Of a stretch of 64,000 nucleotides of DNA, positions 33,421 to 45,206 are shown one piece after another. Location: NCBI RefSeq assembly GCF_016086655.4, contig NC_052131.2, forward strand, positions 36,581,705 to 36,645,704, given 5' to 3'. The stretch comes from Lepeophtheirus salmonis. Taxonomy: Eukaryota; Arthropoda; Copepoda; Siphonostomatoida; Caligidae. The notes beneath the pieces were generated by a model. That model made no database searches. It was not told where the DNA came from and saw nothing but the letters and a program-made list of their open reading frames with translations. The stretch's first letter is position 1. Every line of letters begins with the position of its first letter. The position numbers and the translations under genes are program-made.

Positions 33421-34139
33421 ACGTATTTTAATATCAAATCAATGCAAAGTACAATTGTCGCTCAATCTTATTGAAAAAATACACCGGCTGGTCTCCCTAT
33501 AAAATCCTTTTAATACATATAGTCTTAAAATTTTTATAAATTTAAAAAAAAATCAGTTTAAGAAAAGATTTCATGAATTATAAATATTGTAGAATAATAA
33601 TTCATTTTTTTGTTGATGGACACTCTACTAATTACTCTTGACTAAAGAAAAAATCCCATTGGATAAGAAAAATACTAAGTTATATAACATATTTTATTGA
33701 TCCAAAGTTGAATACATAACCTTGAATAGTTGAAAAATAAGATATTGACTTTTTTAATTACATTAAGCTTAATCATTAATCTAACGATTTTGTACTTTTT
33801 CTGAAACAGTTTTGTTAGCAAAGTCTGATGAGCAAACTATCATAAACATAGATATCAGAGTTGTCAAGATATTGAGGTCTAAACTTGTATAATTCTTGTT
33901 AATAATTAATTCAAAATTAATTATATTTTACTTAAAACAAATATATATTGTTATTTTTTAGGTTTCAATTGAGTGAGATGCAAATAACACCACTGCTGAA
34001 AAAAACATTTGAGATTTAACACTTTTTATTTGAGAAGCAAATTAGTAATATAATGGTAATTCATTGATAATATAAATTATAGTAAAAAAAAATTAATTAT
34101 ATTCCTGAATATATGGTAAATCTATTTTCCATTAATGTA
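33421..34139. other. Spacer, no gene seen
   Basis: AT-rich with no recognised family. Confidence 0.5.
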
Positions 34140-34386
34140 TATCTTCTTGGCAATCAAAACAGCGCTTAAATGACGGTCAGATTCGACCATTTCCATTATT
34201 GTATCCAAAATTGGCCTTCCAGTATGTGGTGAATTTTGACATCAAAACTACCGGAACGGGATCGAAAAATCCGAAATTGTGCGTGAAGACCATAAGTTCA
34301 CATTATTAGTCGCTTGGCTTTCAGTTTCTCTTTCATTCAAGAAAAACTGTTAATATATGGCGTATTTTATCTTTGTTGTTGGCCAT
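34140..34386 (-). pseudogene. Mariner transposase N-terminus (family E)
   Basis: The minus-strand start MANNKDKIRHILTVFLE is followed by degraded 'KPSD..C', the usual first HTH region of mariner. Then, with frame changes, FRSRSGSFDVKI and GRPILDTIMEMVESDRHLSA appear, corresponding to the linker 'FRSGDFDVKDxxRSGRP' and the start of the second HTH. It stops at about 34140 with no catalytic part. No inverted repeat is found, so this is a 5' fragment only. Similar N-terminal wording appears in D4. Confidence 0.65.
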
Positions 34387-34506
34387 ATTTTGATCTCCTC
34401 TCAATCAATACTGTGGCAGACAACCAAAAAACTGTCCAAAAAAATACATAGTACTTATGTCATTAATTGGAAAAAGAATGGATTTTTTTTTCACTAGATC
34501 TATATT

Positions 34507-34915
34507 ACCAGGGGGCCCATTAAAATCTGAAACCTTACAAGTTCAATAATTAATTTAGGTTTAGTGATTGAAATTAATTTATATTTAATTGTATTAAAGT
34601 ATAAACAATTAGTTACAATCCAAAACAAATTTAAGCTCTCGAGCTTACGTACAAGTCGAGAAAATTACACTTGAACGTGATTGACGAATTTCAATTCGGT
34701 TGCTCCAAGGAATTGGGCTTCTCCTGGGCAACTGTCTACGTCGTCAGCAAGACCAAAGTGTAAGAGAAGAAGAAGGGCTATGTCAATGGAAACAACCCAA
34801 GCCAATCCCCTCAAGTCCATAAGGGCCCTTGCAAAAGATGAGGGGAAGGCTTGCAGTGTACTTCATCAAACACCAAGGCCCTCAAATCCACTGTCAGGGA
34901 CGCCATGACAATTGT
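34507..34915 (+). mobile_element. Family A element, copy A6 (3' truncated)
   Basis: The left end CCAGGGGGCCCATTAAAATC and leader (TATTAAAGTATAAACAATTA) are clear. The coding start is at the expected place but its ATG is mutated (AAAATTACACTTGAACG). The body is compacted by at least two internal deletions (N-terminus, then 'TQANPLKSIRALAKDEGKA', then 'HQTPRPSNPLS') and the element stops abruptly near 34915. The right end is missing. Confidence 0.75.
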
Positions 34916-35524
34916 ACATACTTGTACATTAAAAAAATTGGTTGTGTCTTCGGACACATGGTACTAAAATATGGAGTGCCGTATCAAGAAGAATGTATGT
35001 TTTTGTCCGATTGATATTTTTATAATATTCTTTTTTTAAATATTAACTCTTTGCGTTAGTGTGGTAACGCTGTGAATATAAACGTTATTTGGAACTTTGT
35101 CCACTGGTGATTACTCTTCAAATAAAACGTTAAATTGGCTGCAAGCAAAGCACATGCCCCAATCGTTCCTCGTTAGTCGAAAACATAACATACATAATCA
35201 TTCCCAGAGACAGAAAATCAATATTTAAAATTAACTTGATAGGACATAGAAACTGATCTTCATTATAATCATGTGAGAGAGACTCAGATAAAGAGATTCG
35301 GGGATCTTCTCTCACTCTTTCTGTCTCTATCATCAACCAAGATCTAACAAAATTGTACTGCAGATGGACATCCACAATAACTCAAATAATAATAATTGTT
35401 ATTATCAAAACTTTACATCAATAACTCTCTGTATGGCTGTAGTTATACACAATTTATAATAATAATAATCAAATAATATTATATAATTTGAGGGAAAAAA
35501 AACCCTCTTTGGGGATAGGAACGG
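34916..35524. other. Spacer, no gene seen
   Basis: AT-rich. Open frames at 34829-35014 and 35130-35375 have no family likeness. Confidence 0.5.
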
Positions 35525-36159
35525 TACAGAGTGGTACATTTATTTCTGAGCACTTTCAATTTTAAACTTCAACAAGATATGATTTATATATTAACAAAAT
35601 AATTTCAACAAAATTAATTATATACATAGATGTGTGTCTGAGCTCTCTGAATCATTAATGATGGCTTACAGTCGGCGACATAAGTTATGACGCCTGCTGC
35701 GGAAGTAGTCCTCTGTCAAGGCGTACGAGTGCTGGCTCATAGTGGCTTTGAAGGTCTCATTGTTTGAATGATGGACACTGTAGGCATTCCAAAAGGCATC
35801 TCCACCCTCAGAGGGTCCTTTCAACCCGCTTATTATAGCTTTTTGGAGAGTATGCTATAGCCTTGGCTGTTTTATTCCACTCCTCCGTCTTCTTGAAAGA
35901 GCCCTTCTTCCTCTCCAACGTTTTGGCCTTGCTGACAGCGTAGACGGAAGTCCTAAAGATCCCAAACTGCTTGGAGTAGCGAATGGAAATTCATCAATCC
36001 CTTACAAAAGTGATTTTAGCTTACTTTTAGGTAAGTTGTAGAGCTTGGATTTGCTTTGTTTGATAACCAATTCTTTCATATTTCGAAATATGAATTAATT
36101 TTTATCTCTCAACCTTCAACCAATTAGTAAGTACTTATATTACAATGGACCACCCGGTA
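35525..36159 (-). mobile_element. Family A element, copy A7
   Basis: The left end ACAGAGTGGTACATTTATTT is degraded. The right end TACAATGGACCACCCGGTAT is excellent. Oriented on the minus strand, it keeps the leader, N-terminal code with 'KTLERKKGSFKKTEEWNKTA' wording, and the C-terminal tail. The core is deleted. No frame is open over the whole remnant. Confidence 0.8.
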
Positions 36160-37329
36160 TAATATACATCGTACTACACATTTGAAGAACCGCATATTTT
36201 GTTCGATCCATCAATTAATTGGTAGAGGAGGACTCACGATTCTTTATTATTTAATAGCATAAATAATATTAAATATACAATGGCTCACACAAGAGGTTTG
36301 TAATTGCTAGCTGTTATTTATTTTTTTTGGCTCAAAAATAAAACAGCTTTAAGTGACGTGTGAAACGAGGGAAATAAGAAGACTCTTGAGTTTCATGCTC
36401 TCTGACTCTTTTTTATTTATTTATGTTAGTATACATACATTCATACAACAGACGAAACAATCAATTCTGAATTATACAAATATATGTGAGTGTACGTTAT
36501 GAAAAAATCAATATTAATAACGTCTCCAACAAACGAATTCGTCGTTGGGGTTAATGGGCATTTTATATCTTTTAAATTAAACTTAATTTCTACATTTAAA
36601 GAGCAATAAACAAAGACGTATTAAGAATGACGTGAGCATCAATAAGATTCGTACATATATTTACAACACATAGATGTATGTTGAACAATTAAATGTACCG
36701 TTAAATCAAGTGTATTCTATTCATTTAATGGAGCGTATATAGTGAGATTGAAACATATGATAGGTGAGATTGTGGGTTCTTTATTGTGGATTGGGTGAAG
36801 GGGGATCATCTTGTGGTACATATTTGAGGATCCAATCCTTGTTAAAAGCTGATTTGAATCTCCTACTTTTGTGTGTACACTGTAAATATTATGTATATAT
36901 ATATGTATCCATTTGTCTAACGTAGGTTTGAGGAAGAGAGTTGGGAATTTAAATCATCATCAATTAAGTCCAATTGAATGAAGAAAAGAGGGAGAATGGA
37001 CGACAACGTCTTTCCCTGGGTCTCAAACACCCACTCATTCTAAATATGCATTATATATGAAAAGACAATTAATCACAATATATCTTTGGTTTATTTATCC
37101 ATTCGCTATGAGGACTTGAAGTTAATAGATAGTATTAGACAGTGGATTGGAGCTCCGGTTATAAGGAAAGAACATTATACTTTGCCCCACTCATAGTAAA
37201 ATTGGCCTTGGTTGTAGATAACTAGAGATTGGATTTTTCTAATAGGGCAAGGAGAATGCAGGAGAGAGACATTTCATACTACTGAACCTTCTTAATATGA
37301 GCTGTCTGTTATAAGATTTTAAAGGGAGA
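36160..37329. other. Spacer, no gene seen
   Basis: AT-rich with a short TA run at about 36893-36904. No gene is recognised. Confidence 0.5.
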
Positions 37330-37742
37330 AAATGAGGACCTGCTATGAAGAAGAAAATCTTCTACTGCAGGATGTCTTGCCCAAAAATGTCATCACTTTT
37401 AGAGCCCAGAGTTTAACTCTAAAAATGGACTGACCCCATGCGATTTCTATCTCTGAGAGAGGGTCAAGCACGAGGTCTGTCCCAAGTATCATTTTTCTGT
37501 GGAGGCCTTAAAGAAGTCCATTACCCCTAAAATTGCAAAATTGGATATCCACGGAGTCGCCCGGACTGTCAAAGCTTCCGGTGCTGTATGGACGATGTTA
37601 TCCAGAGGTAGATCTCATTGTAAATAATGAAGGTCATTAAATATACCTTTCAAATAAAAAAATAATTATGGTTCTATCCCATCTAGTACGTTCGTTATAA
37701 GGCTTTAAAGATTTCCCCAATTTATCGAGACCACCCTATGTA
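37330..37742 (+). mobile_element. Tc1/mariner 3' fragment, family I
   Basis: Transposase C-terminus followed about 110 bp later by the right end CGAGACCACCCTATGTA (TA at 37741-37742). The reverse complement of that end, TACATAGGGTGGTCTCG, is of Tc1/mariner style. The left end is not identified, so the start coordinate is approximate. Confidence 0.65.
37395..37627 (+). pseudogene. Transposase C-terminus (family I)
   Basis: Reads LTPCDFYL-stop-ERVKHEV, then KYHFSVEALKKSITPKIAKL and DIHGVARTVKASGAVWTML, closing at TAA 37625-37627. The 'LTPCDFYLW' block is the third catalytic Asp region of a Tc1/mariner transposase. The Trp codon after Leu is now TGA. The frame is otherwise open to the end, which makes this one of the better preserved C-termini here. 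Upstream catalytic blocks are missing or unreadable. Confidence 0.75.
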
Positions 37743-38689
37743 TAAACTCGATTCTAAAAAGTGACTTACCACATCTATCATGCGAGTACATACAATTGAT
37801 TTCTAAAACTTCTACATTTTATGATCAATTAAATATAAAGAATGATCTCTTTCAATGTAAGGAGGTTTTGTTATTTGAAATGTTTCATGTTTTGAGCAGA
37901 GAAAACGCCACGTTAATCATTTTTGTGCATCCAAAATTTAATTTTTTCAATGCATTTTTACTCCTACAAGCAAGAAACATTTTAAACCTCAAAAATTATT
38001 TATTTTTTAAGGGAGAATTGTTGAGGTTAGAAGCTTATAATATCAAATATTCTTAATAATGTATTATATCTATTATATTCATTATATTATGCAACAAAAT
38101 GCAGGTATTGGAACCCCCGCCGGCTGAAACCCACATTTATTATTGTTATTTAAGCCATAAAACATGAACAATTTAAAATTTTGAATTGGCTTTTAAATAT
38201 TTTTTTCAGAAATTTCATTTTTAGAGTATAATTTCGATTCAGAATCATATTTTCGAAATGAAACAATGACGTAGATAAAAAATTTAAATAATAACAATTG
38301 ATAACAAACATTCCAGTATTCGAAACATTGTAATATTTATTAAGTTACTTTGAGTACAGTTCTTACAAATGAGTTTGATCATAAAAAAATCAATTAAAAT
38401 GATTTGGTCTAATTTCTAATTTCGAAGCTTATATTTTTTGGCTTATTTTTTGCAATTTTAGCATATTATAGCTAAAATTAAAGAAAAAACATGATAAAAC
38501 AACTTTAAAAAAGATCAATTTTTTCAGTTTAACTTTTAATTATCTTTTCGCATATTCAATAAATTTGAGGTTTCGTGGAAATATTCCGAAAATAAAATTA
38601 ATTAGGTCAATTATTTAACTAATTGTATAAAACTAATGAGATTTTTTTGACTTAATTATATTTAATTTATAATCCTTTTCACGCAACCT
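37743..38689. other. Spacer, no gene seen
   Basis: AT-rich. An 86-codon frame at 37796-38056 is AT-driven and matches no family I know. Confidence 0.5.
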
Positions 38690-38885
38690 TCCAGTTCAAC
38701 GAAGTTTAACAGAAGTTAGGTTTTGGCCTCTGCTTCTCTTTTTGTTGGTCAAGTGTCTGGTAAAAGTTATAGATAGACTTTGATTAAACTTGGTACGAAT
38801 GTTATGTATGACCACAGTAAGATGCCATTAAATTTTTAAGAGGTCAAAGTAACTCAAATTGGTTTTAGTAAGAGGTTTTGCGCTC
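38690..38885. repeat. Dispersed repeat with GAGGTCAAAGTAAC motif
   Basis: The wording 'AAAAGTTATAGATAGACTTT', 'TGATTAAACTTGGTACGAAT' and 'AAGAGGTCAAAGTAACTC' resembles a repeat common in invertebrate genomes, to my recollection. It is probably related to 39480-39740, which carries the AGGTCA cluster. The class is unassigned. Confidence 0.4.
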
Positions 38886-39556
38886 TACTCAGTCCTCATT
38901 CTAGTTTATTAAATAATAATTACCTTTAATTTTTATCTATATAGTTATTTCATTTTGAAATATGCCTCTGCATCGAAATTCTACACAACAAACGTTATTT
39001 TAAAAAAGGCTTTAAAGGCAAAATCTACAGTGATTGGAAATTTTAATGGTCATGTTCGTGTGGTTTTTAGCAGGCAGGCAGAAATTATGTTGAATAGTCT
39101 TATTATCCTTCATGCATTTTGTTGTAAATAAAAGAAAGCAGTAATAATAGGCAAAATATTAACAATGAATTCAATATACATAATTTTAATAAGAAACTTG
39201 AATTCCAATCTTAATGATAGGTTCCTGAAATGATAAGTTAGAAAGGATTAGAAAATATTTTATAATAGGTATGTATTCACAGCAACAAAAATAAAAAAAT
39301 AAAGAAAATATGTTGCCTTGGGCCTACAAATACCTTACCTACGGAATAAATCATGGAGGACGGTCATCAAGGCAATAAAATATTTTCTTGCAATTAATCA
39401 AGATTCCTTACATAATTAAAAAACAAAAACTTTTTATATACGAGTGATTTTATTTAAACTCTTCTTATAGTAGGGGGAGTTGTTAAAATCTAATTCAATT
39501 TTAGCACAACTTTTCGGATGCAAAATGATCTGTTAAGCACTCTGGAAAAAAGTTTA

Positions 39557-39592
39557 AGGTCATATAAAAGGTCAAAGGTCACAAAAAGGTCA
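39557..39592 (+). promoter_or_regulatory. Cluster of four AGGTCA nuclear-receptor half-sites
   Basis: Exact AGGTCA occurs at 39557-39562, 39569-39574, 39576-39581 and 39587-39592, all in one direction, with spacers of 6, 1 and 5 bp. AGGTCA-A-AGGTCA is a DR1 and the last pair a DR5, which are binding-site layouts of nuclear receptors in animals. The sequence context looks like a dispersed repeat, so function is uncertain and no gene is visible nearby. Confidence 0.35.
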
Positions 39593-39740
39593 ACTTCTCC
39601 TGAAATTTTATTTTAGCGACTGTACTAGGGTGTCCAATATTTAGGGTGCTCTGTTAATTCGATATTCTGTTGTATTTTAATAAAAAACTTATGTTTGTAA
39701 AGTTTCAGTCTTCACAGGGCGATTCTTGATCTGTATAGTT

Positions 39741-40324
39741 ATTAGAAAATGAATTTTTTTAAACAATATTCCCTCTTTTATTTACAACATCTGGTGCCTA
39801 AAACCACTTTAACTGATCTATAAGAAGCCCTTATATATTTGGATCTCAGATACTACTGCATCACCCTCGCGACGTCAAAAGAAACACATTGGAAACCCCT
39901 GCAATTGCAGACAAAAAACTTAGAAAATTAACTTATTGATTAGAGCTAATTTATTTTTTATGACATGTATTGCATTTTCTTTATACATTCTATATAGGAA
40001 CAAAGCACAAGAACCGAGACCGATAAGCAATATATTGCGGTCTTGGTTCGACTTTGTCATTTCCGACTCTAGCGGTTCGAGAACAACGTGTATAAAAACC
40101 ATGATGTATAGTGATCCATCATTTTCAATGCCTTACACAAGTTATAATATCTCTTATTCAGTTGGACATATTTGGCGTAAAAAAGATTTTGGAAAAAAGG
40201 ATTGAGGGGCAGACCTACTACGCCACATCATATTTGTACATATTGTACGAGTTGTATCTTGTATATGTTGCCATTTCTTCATCTTATAATGTCAATCGCA
40301 AGTCACAGTCCGGTTTAGAAATGA
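39741..40324. other. Spacer with possible repeat
   Basis: Wording at 40010-40085 (ACCGAGACCGATAAGC, TCTAGCGGTTCGAGAAC) recalls the repeat at 18870. An 89-codon frame over it is not convincing. Confidence 0.4.
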
Positions 40325-40562
40325 CGCTTTTTCCCCCTTTTATATAATAAAAATGTAAAATATGGCAAATTTCTTCCCTTGAGACCTCCATACTCGACGC
40401 ACAATAATTCACAACAGAACCGACCAAGTGCAACACAAAAGCGTATGTAGTATTCACTCAACTCTTTACAACGCTTTATCCTATGATCTGATGTAACCAA
40501 TAATGGGCAAGATATACTTTGTTAAGAAAAGAGATACGAAATCACTGTTTCCCCAACCGAAT
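40325..40562 (-). mobile_element. Mariner 5' fragment, family D copy D3
   Basis: The right end ACGAAATCACTGTTTCCCCA is the family D inverted repeat. Moving left, the leader (CAACGCTTTATCCTATGATC) and N-terminal code match D1 closely (compare 40340-40500 with 10920-11080). The element stops near 40325 with no catalytic part and no left inverted repeat. Confidence 0.8.
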
Positions 40563-41634
40563 ATTTGTTGAGTTGGTTCGACACAGCCCTACTCTCCAGG
40601 TAATGTGATCAAAGCATATACAAACCATTACAATTATAAATGGAGGAGTTTACATGATGGAATGGAAGAAGGTAATTTTCCAATTTAACTCAATTGTAGG
40701 TCATTGTCAGATAGTTATGTATATATATTTTGAAGTGTATGTACACTGTGTATGAGAGAGAGAGAGAAGGAAGCTTGAATGAGTGACTCAAGGCAGATTC
40801 TCCTGTGATTGTGCTTCTACTAAGCGAAGACACTTTATCAATATAATCATCCTTCGCCGTACTTCTCCGTACTCCGTCCAGGGAAGGAAGGAATAATATA
40901 ATATTAACAAGAGAAATGAAAAGGAAGGGAAAAAAAGTCCAACTAAATTAAATGACAAGGATCGTTCAATTATTTCCAATTTACTTCAATTGAGGAACCT
41001 CGTGCGTTCGTTCGTTTTATATTATTAGAGTACTACTTAATAGTACAACAACAACGCATATACATACATACAGTACTATTAGTAGTAAGGCAGATAGGAT
41101 GAAGGAAGCGATATAACAATACATAGAATCTACAATAACAACGAGAAGAGCAATTGTAATAACTGTAGGAATTGTGGAGAGGCAAAGTAATATTTTTCTT
41201 AATTTAATATGTATTTACATGTCGCGACAACTCTAGACGAGAAAATAATTGGATTAATTGCTATAAATATATTATATAGAAAAATAGTACATAGATATAT
41301 TATATAGAAGCTGGGGGAGAGAGAGACTCCTTGATATACGTTTGACGTCATAGAAATGGAAAAGAAAATGGAGGAAGAGAGAGAGAGAGAAAAAAATAGC
41401 TAGTGACAGACTTAAATGTCATCATGGCTGACAAACTATGCCATTATTATACTTCAAGTGAAGGTTAATTCATAATTAATGTGATGCAGAAGAGGTTAAC
41501 CGAATAATATTCACTTGATTTAGATATATTATGTGTATATATTAACTAGAAGTGAAGATATATAACTGAAAATTCAGGACTTCTACATATGCGAAATTAA
41601 CCAGACACCTCTTAACAAATGTGTAAATACAATA
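40563..41634. other. Spacer with simple repeats
   Basis: (GA)n runs occur at about 40755-40769 and 41376-41392. No gene was found. Confidence 0.5.
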
Positions 41635-42130
41635 AGAGACGGTGACTTGAAATCTGAACACTTGCTAATTTAACCATGAAAGAAGGTTGAGAGATTGAAA
41701 TTAATGCATAATTCGATATATTAAAGCATAAACAATTAGTTAGAAAACAAATCTGAGCTCTCTAGTTTACGTACAAGTCGAGAAAATGACACTTGAACGT
41801 GATCCATGAATTTACATTCGCGCACTTCAAACAGTTTGACATCTCCTGGGCCACTGTCTACGTCGTGAGCAATTTCGAAACGCCGGAGAAGAAGAAGGAG
41901 TCTGTCAAAAAGGCCAAACTCGAGCTGTAGGAGTTAGGGAAAATAGCCTATGTCCATCCCCTCAAATCCATGAGGATCCATGCAAGAGATCTAGGGGTTT
42001 CACAACAGACTCTCCTTAGAGCTATCAAAAAAGTGGGTGGAAGAGCCTTGTGAGGGATAAGAGGCCACTTTTTGCACGAGCAATCAAAGAAAATCATCTC
42101 CTTTTTTGCAAGAATCTTTTATATGAGTTC
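41635..42130 (+). mobile_element. Family A element, copy A8 (3' truncated)
   Basis: The left end is degraded (GACGGTGACTTGAAATCTGA) and the leader is well kept. Coding begins at the normal place (GAAAATGACACTTGAACG). It continues through FETPEKKKESVKKAKLEL, a stop, 'MRIHARDLGVSQQTLLRAIK' and 'PLFARAIKENHLLFCKNLLY', then ends near 42130 without C-terminal code or right end. It preserves the cleanest second HTH after A2. Confidence 0.8.
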
Positions 42131-42672
42131 CTTATACAATGGCAATAAATGCTTTCTTTTGCAACGCTGTGTATTATTCCTTTGCTAGTACTCAATAAAA
42201 AAAATGTATCCGGACAGGATGTAAAAAGAGGACATGTCTGGCCAAAAGAATAGGATTTGTCACCCTGATATAAATGATTTACCTAAATAAACTACGTTTA
42301 TTTTATTATACATAAATAATTATTCTTCAAAGAGTCCATAAATGAAGAAAGGGCGCATCTTATTAGGGATCTTAGAATGGCTTTATCGATGCGAGACGAA
42401 CCCCTTGCAATTACATACATAGATGTATGGAAATTCACTTCATGTTTGTAGAATATATGTACATATATACATACATGTAGCAAGGAGTGTCGTGGCTCTT
42501 ATCTAATCTAAGAATCTTTAGTAGATGCTCCTATTATTTTAGACTTTATATTCCTCGAGTGTTATTATTATTTTATTTATATTTTTTCCCTTGTTTTCAT
42601 AACATTGAATGAATAAAGGAGAAAAGACAGAAAAAGCAATAGACACACACAACCCATTATTACGAGTACATA
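42131..42672. other. Spacer, no gene seen
   Basis: AT-rich. No coding or repeat family is recognised. Confidence 0.5.
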
Positions 42673-43438
42673 CAGGGTGAGGATTCAAAAATGAGTAGAA
42701 TGTTAAAGCCGTTTTCACTTCTCCGTATTTTTATTTTGGGACGTTTTTATGGCAAATTCTGAATTGTGGCTTCAATATGGGGATGAATGGAGGCACAACT
42801 GGCCTTGATGAAGTCTGAGGACAAGTTGTCCCCCTTTTCCATAACCACGGCCTTCCATTCGATGTGCAGGGGGTTCAGGATGGCAGAGGATAAAAGACAG
42901 AAGTCGACCAGCCAGAAGGCAGCCATTTTCTCCATGCAGAAATCCTCCACCTTCTTGATGCCTCGGGATCCAGACGAAGCTTTTCAGGCCCAAGTCTTCG
43001 TTGATGGCCTTCTTGATGGTCTTGAGGTCGACCTTCATCTCGTTCACCATCTTCCTCATAGATTTACTCGAGTCCTTCTCAATGTCCTCCTTGACCATGG
43101 CTACAAACTCGGGACTCCTCTGCCTGTTATGACCTTCCAGGCATACTGAAAACCGTGCTGCAGTTTTTCAATACCTTCCTGGTGTTGTAGACGGTACCCA
43201 GGGACACGTTGACAACGGTTGAGATCTCTTCGGTATCGACTTGTGTCCGGAGGAGATCCCATAACCTATGTTGTTTTGCTTATTACTCGGACATTTTTGG
43301 TTCCACCAAAACGAAACAAACATCAAATTCTACCTTTTTGTCAACTCTTTTGAATGCTGCCCAGTAAAAAAATGTCAGATATTTAGAACTAAGGCTAGAG
43401 GGGTTTAAGTGGATTCTAATTTTTGAGTCCTCACCCTG
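42673..43438 (-). mobile_element. Family F Tc1/mariner derivative, copy F2 (both ends intact)
   Basis: The left end after TA is CAGGGTGAGGATTCAAAAAT. The reverse complement of the right end is CAGGGTGAGGACTCAAAAAT. This is a near-perfect inverted pair, each flanked by TA. At 766 bp it holds N- and C-terminal transposase code without the central domain. It is one of the best delimited elements in the window. Confidence 0.9.
42747..43294 (-). pseudogene. Family F transposase with core deletion
   Basis: ATG at 43294 (MSE, then a stop) is followed by KQHRLWDLLRTQVDTEEIST and VVNVSLGTVYNTRKVLKN (first HTH). A frame change leads to the long open part MVKEDIEKDSSKSMRKMVNE and MKVDLKTIKKAINEDLGLKS (second HTH), ending at FVWIPRHQE. 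The gene then jumps to MEKMAAFWLVDFCLLSSAIL and NPLHIEW. There the expected third-Asp block SPDLNPLDY has become SAILNPLHI, so Asp is lost. It ends IEATIQNLP-stop at 42747. This is a non-functional enzyme; the DNA-binding half is largely readable. Confidence 0.8.
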
Positions 43439-44149
43439 TAGACACAAGTAAGTCACTCATTCAAACAAACTCAACTTAAACATTGTCTGTATGTATAGTA
43501 TGATAAGTAACTCATCATAATCGTCAAAATTGAGGAATGAAATTGAGACATGTACTATAAAAAATATACATAAATAAATAAATGAAACGATTAGAGTTAC
43601 AATTCATAAAGACTATGTACAAAACATATATAAACTTCTATTTAAGGCAATACTTATTTTTATTTTTTTTGCGTTACAACAATTTAATAATCATCATTTC
43701 GAAAGAGGGTAAAGATACTCTAATCGGATGCTAAATGTATTCTATTGTAAACCCCAGTACAATAAAAGGTTGCGTTAAAGAATTATTATGTACCCTATTG
43801 GGATTTCGTACCGATATCTCAGACAAAAAAATATATCTGTCTAATTTACTATCCTTTTTTGGCTGGTGATAATGTCATATATGGCTCGACAGAGCATCAC
43901 TACAATACTATTTAATTATTAGACTTCGGATTTGTGAGTAATCCCTCAAAAATTGCTCACTTTTAACTTTTTTTTTTTTTTTTTTTTTTTTGAAGAACTG
44001 CTCATTTTGCCATTTCTTTATGTGAAAATGGGTCGTTTCTCTATACTGGCATGAAATAAATATAGAAAGTTTTTGTTCTAGTTATTACACAAGAGGTTTT
44101 GAAAATTATTTATTGATATTTTTCAGGAGAAAATCTAACTGCCTGAACC
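43439..44149. other. Spacer with long poly-T
   Basis: A run of 24 T at 43968-43991. No gene is recognised. Confidence 0.5.
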
Positions 44150-44324
44150 CTCCTTCATAAGGATCTATCTTTGGAAGTAAAATATGTATACGATGAAATC
44201 AGGTTATGATCAGACAATTGAGAGAGCTGACAACAGCCATTTCGAGGAAGAATACATTTGGCACAAAATTGACTGTTGAATAATCTGCATTGAATCTTGC
44301 AGCAAATACGAAATAGTTTTGTCC

Positions 44325-44472
44325 CAAATTAACCAATGCTGATCTTCCATTTATGGAAAAGGTAGGACGTAATATCTATGGTAGTGATAACCAGATGCCT
44401 CCATCTAACAAGACTCTTGAAGATCTTGTAAACTTCAAATTACCTTCAACTACTATTACGGACGTCTTTTAG
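44325..44472 (+). pseudogene. Unrecognised short reading frame
   Basis: After a TAG the frame reads FCPKLTNADLPFMEKVGRN, then IYGSDNQMPPSNKTLEDLVN and FKLPSTTITDVF-stop. The residue mix is more protein-like than the surroundings, but no family is recognised and no splice signals stand out. It may be chance or the tail of an unknown mobile element. Confidence 0.25.
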
Positions 44473-44889
44473 TAAGCTTAAAACAACAAATACTGAGGGA
44501 AAGGGAAAATTAAGGAAAGAAAATCTTTATAAAATTTAGATTTGTCCAATAAATATAACAAAATGTATGGAAAAATTAGTATAAATATCCAACAGCACTA
44601 ATTACTTCAAATTATTCTTATAAAGCTTTATTTTTCTATAAATCAAAATTGCTGAATTTTGATATTTTGGATAATCCTTTTTTTTTAAATTTTAGCACTC
44701 TTTTTTACACATTTTGGACAACAATAAAAACTTAAAAATCAAAAAAAACCCCCAAAAAAATTGCAACTACAAAAAGTCTCCTCCTCGTTTAAGTTCATAT
44801 TTTTTTAACACTCTATGCATAATAGTATTTAACCATTTCAAATTAGATAGTTTCATATGTTACTAGTTTGATATACACGAATGAGATCC

Positions 44890-45206
44890 ATTGGGTAGTA
44901 ACGCGTAATTAGTGATAAATTACTTATATAGTAACAAATACTCTAACGATATTACTTTGCTAAATAAGTATTGTAACGCAATTACTTTTTATTCGAGTAA
45001 GATTTAATAACTTATTATATATTAATTCATGTAATCTGGCATTACTTAAGTTATTAATAAAATGTCTTTATCTGATGAAAAGACGAACAAACAAAAAACG
45101 TCTGTATAATATGAGTGCTCTTGATTCTAAGTAATATAACTAATTGACTTTTCCAGAAGTAATAAGTAACTTATTACTCAAATAAGTAATATCCCCCAAC
45201 ACTAAA
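44890..45206. repeat. Small hAT-like element with 'GTTACT' wording
   Basis: The right edge reads CCCCCAACACTA; its reverse complement is TAGTGTTGGGGG. The interior is full of alternating TTACTT/AAGTAA and ACGCAATTAC motifs (for example AGTAACGCGTAATTAG near 44896). Small hAT elements with 'CAGTGTTGGG..AGTAACGCGTTACT' are widespread in animals. The left edge is uncertain. Confidence 0.4.
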
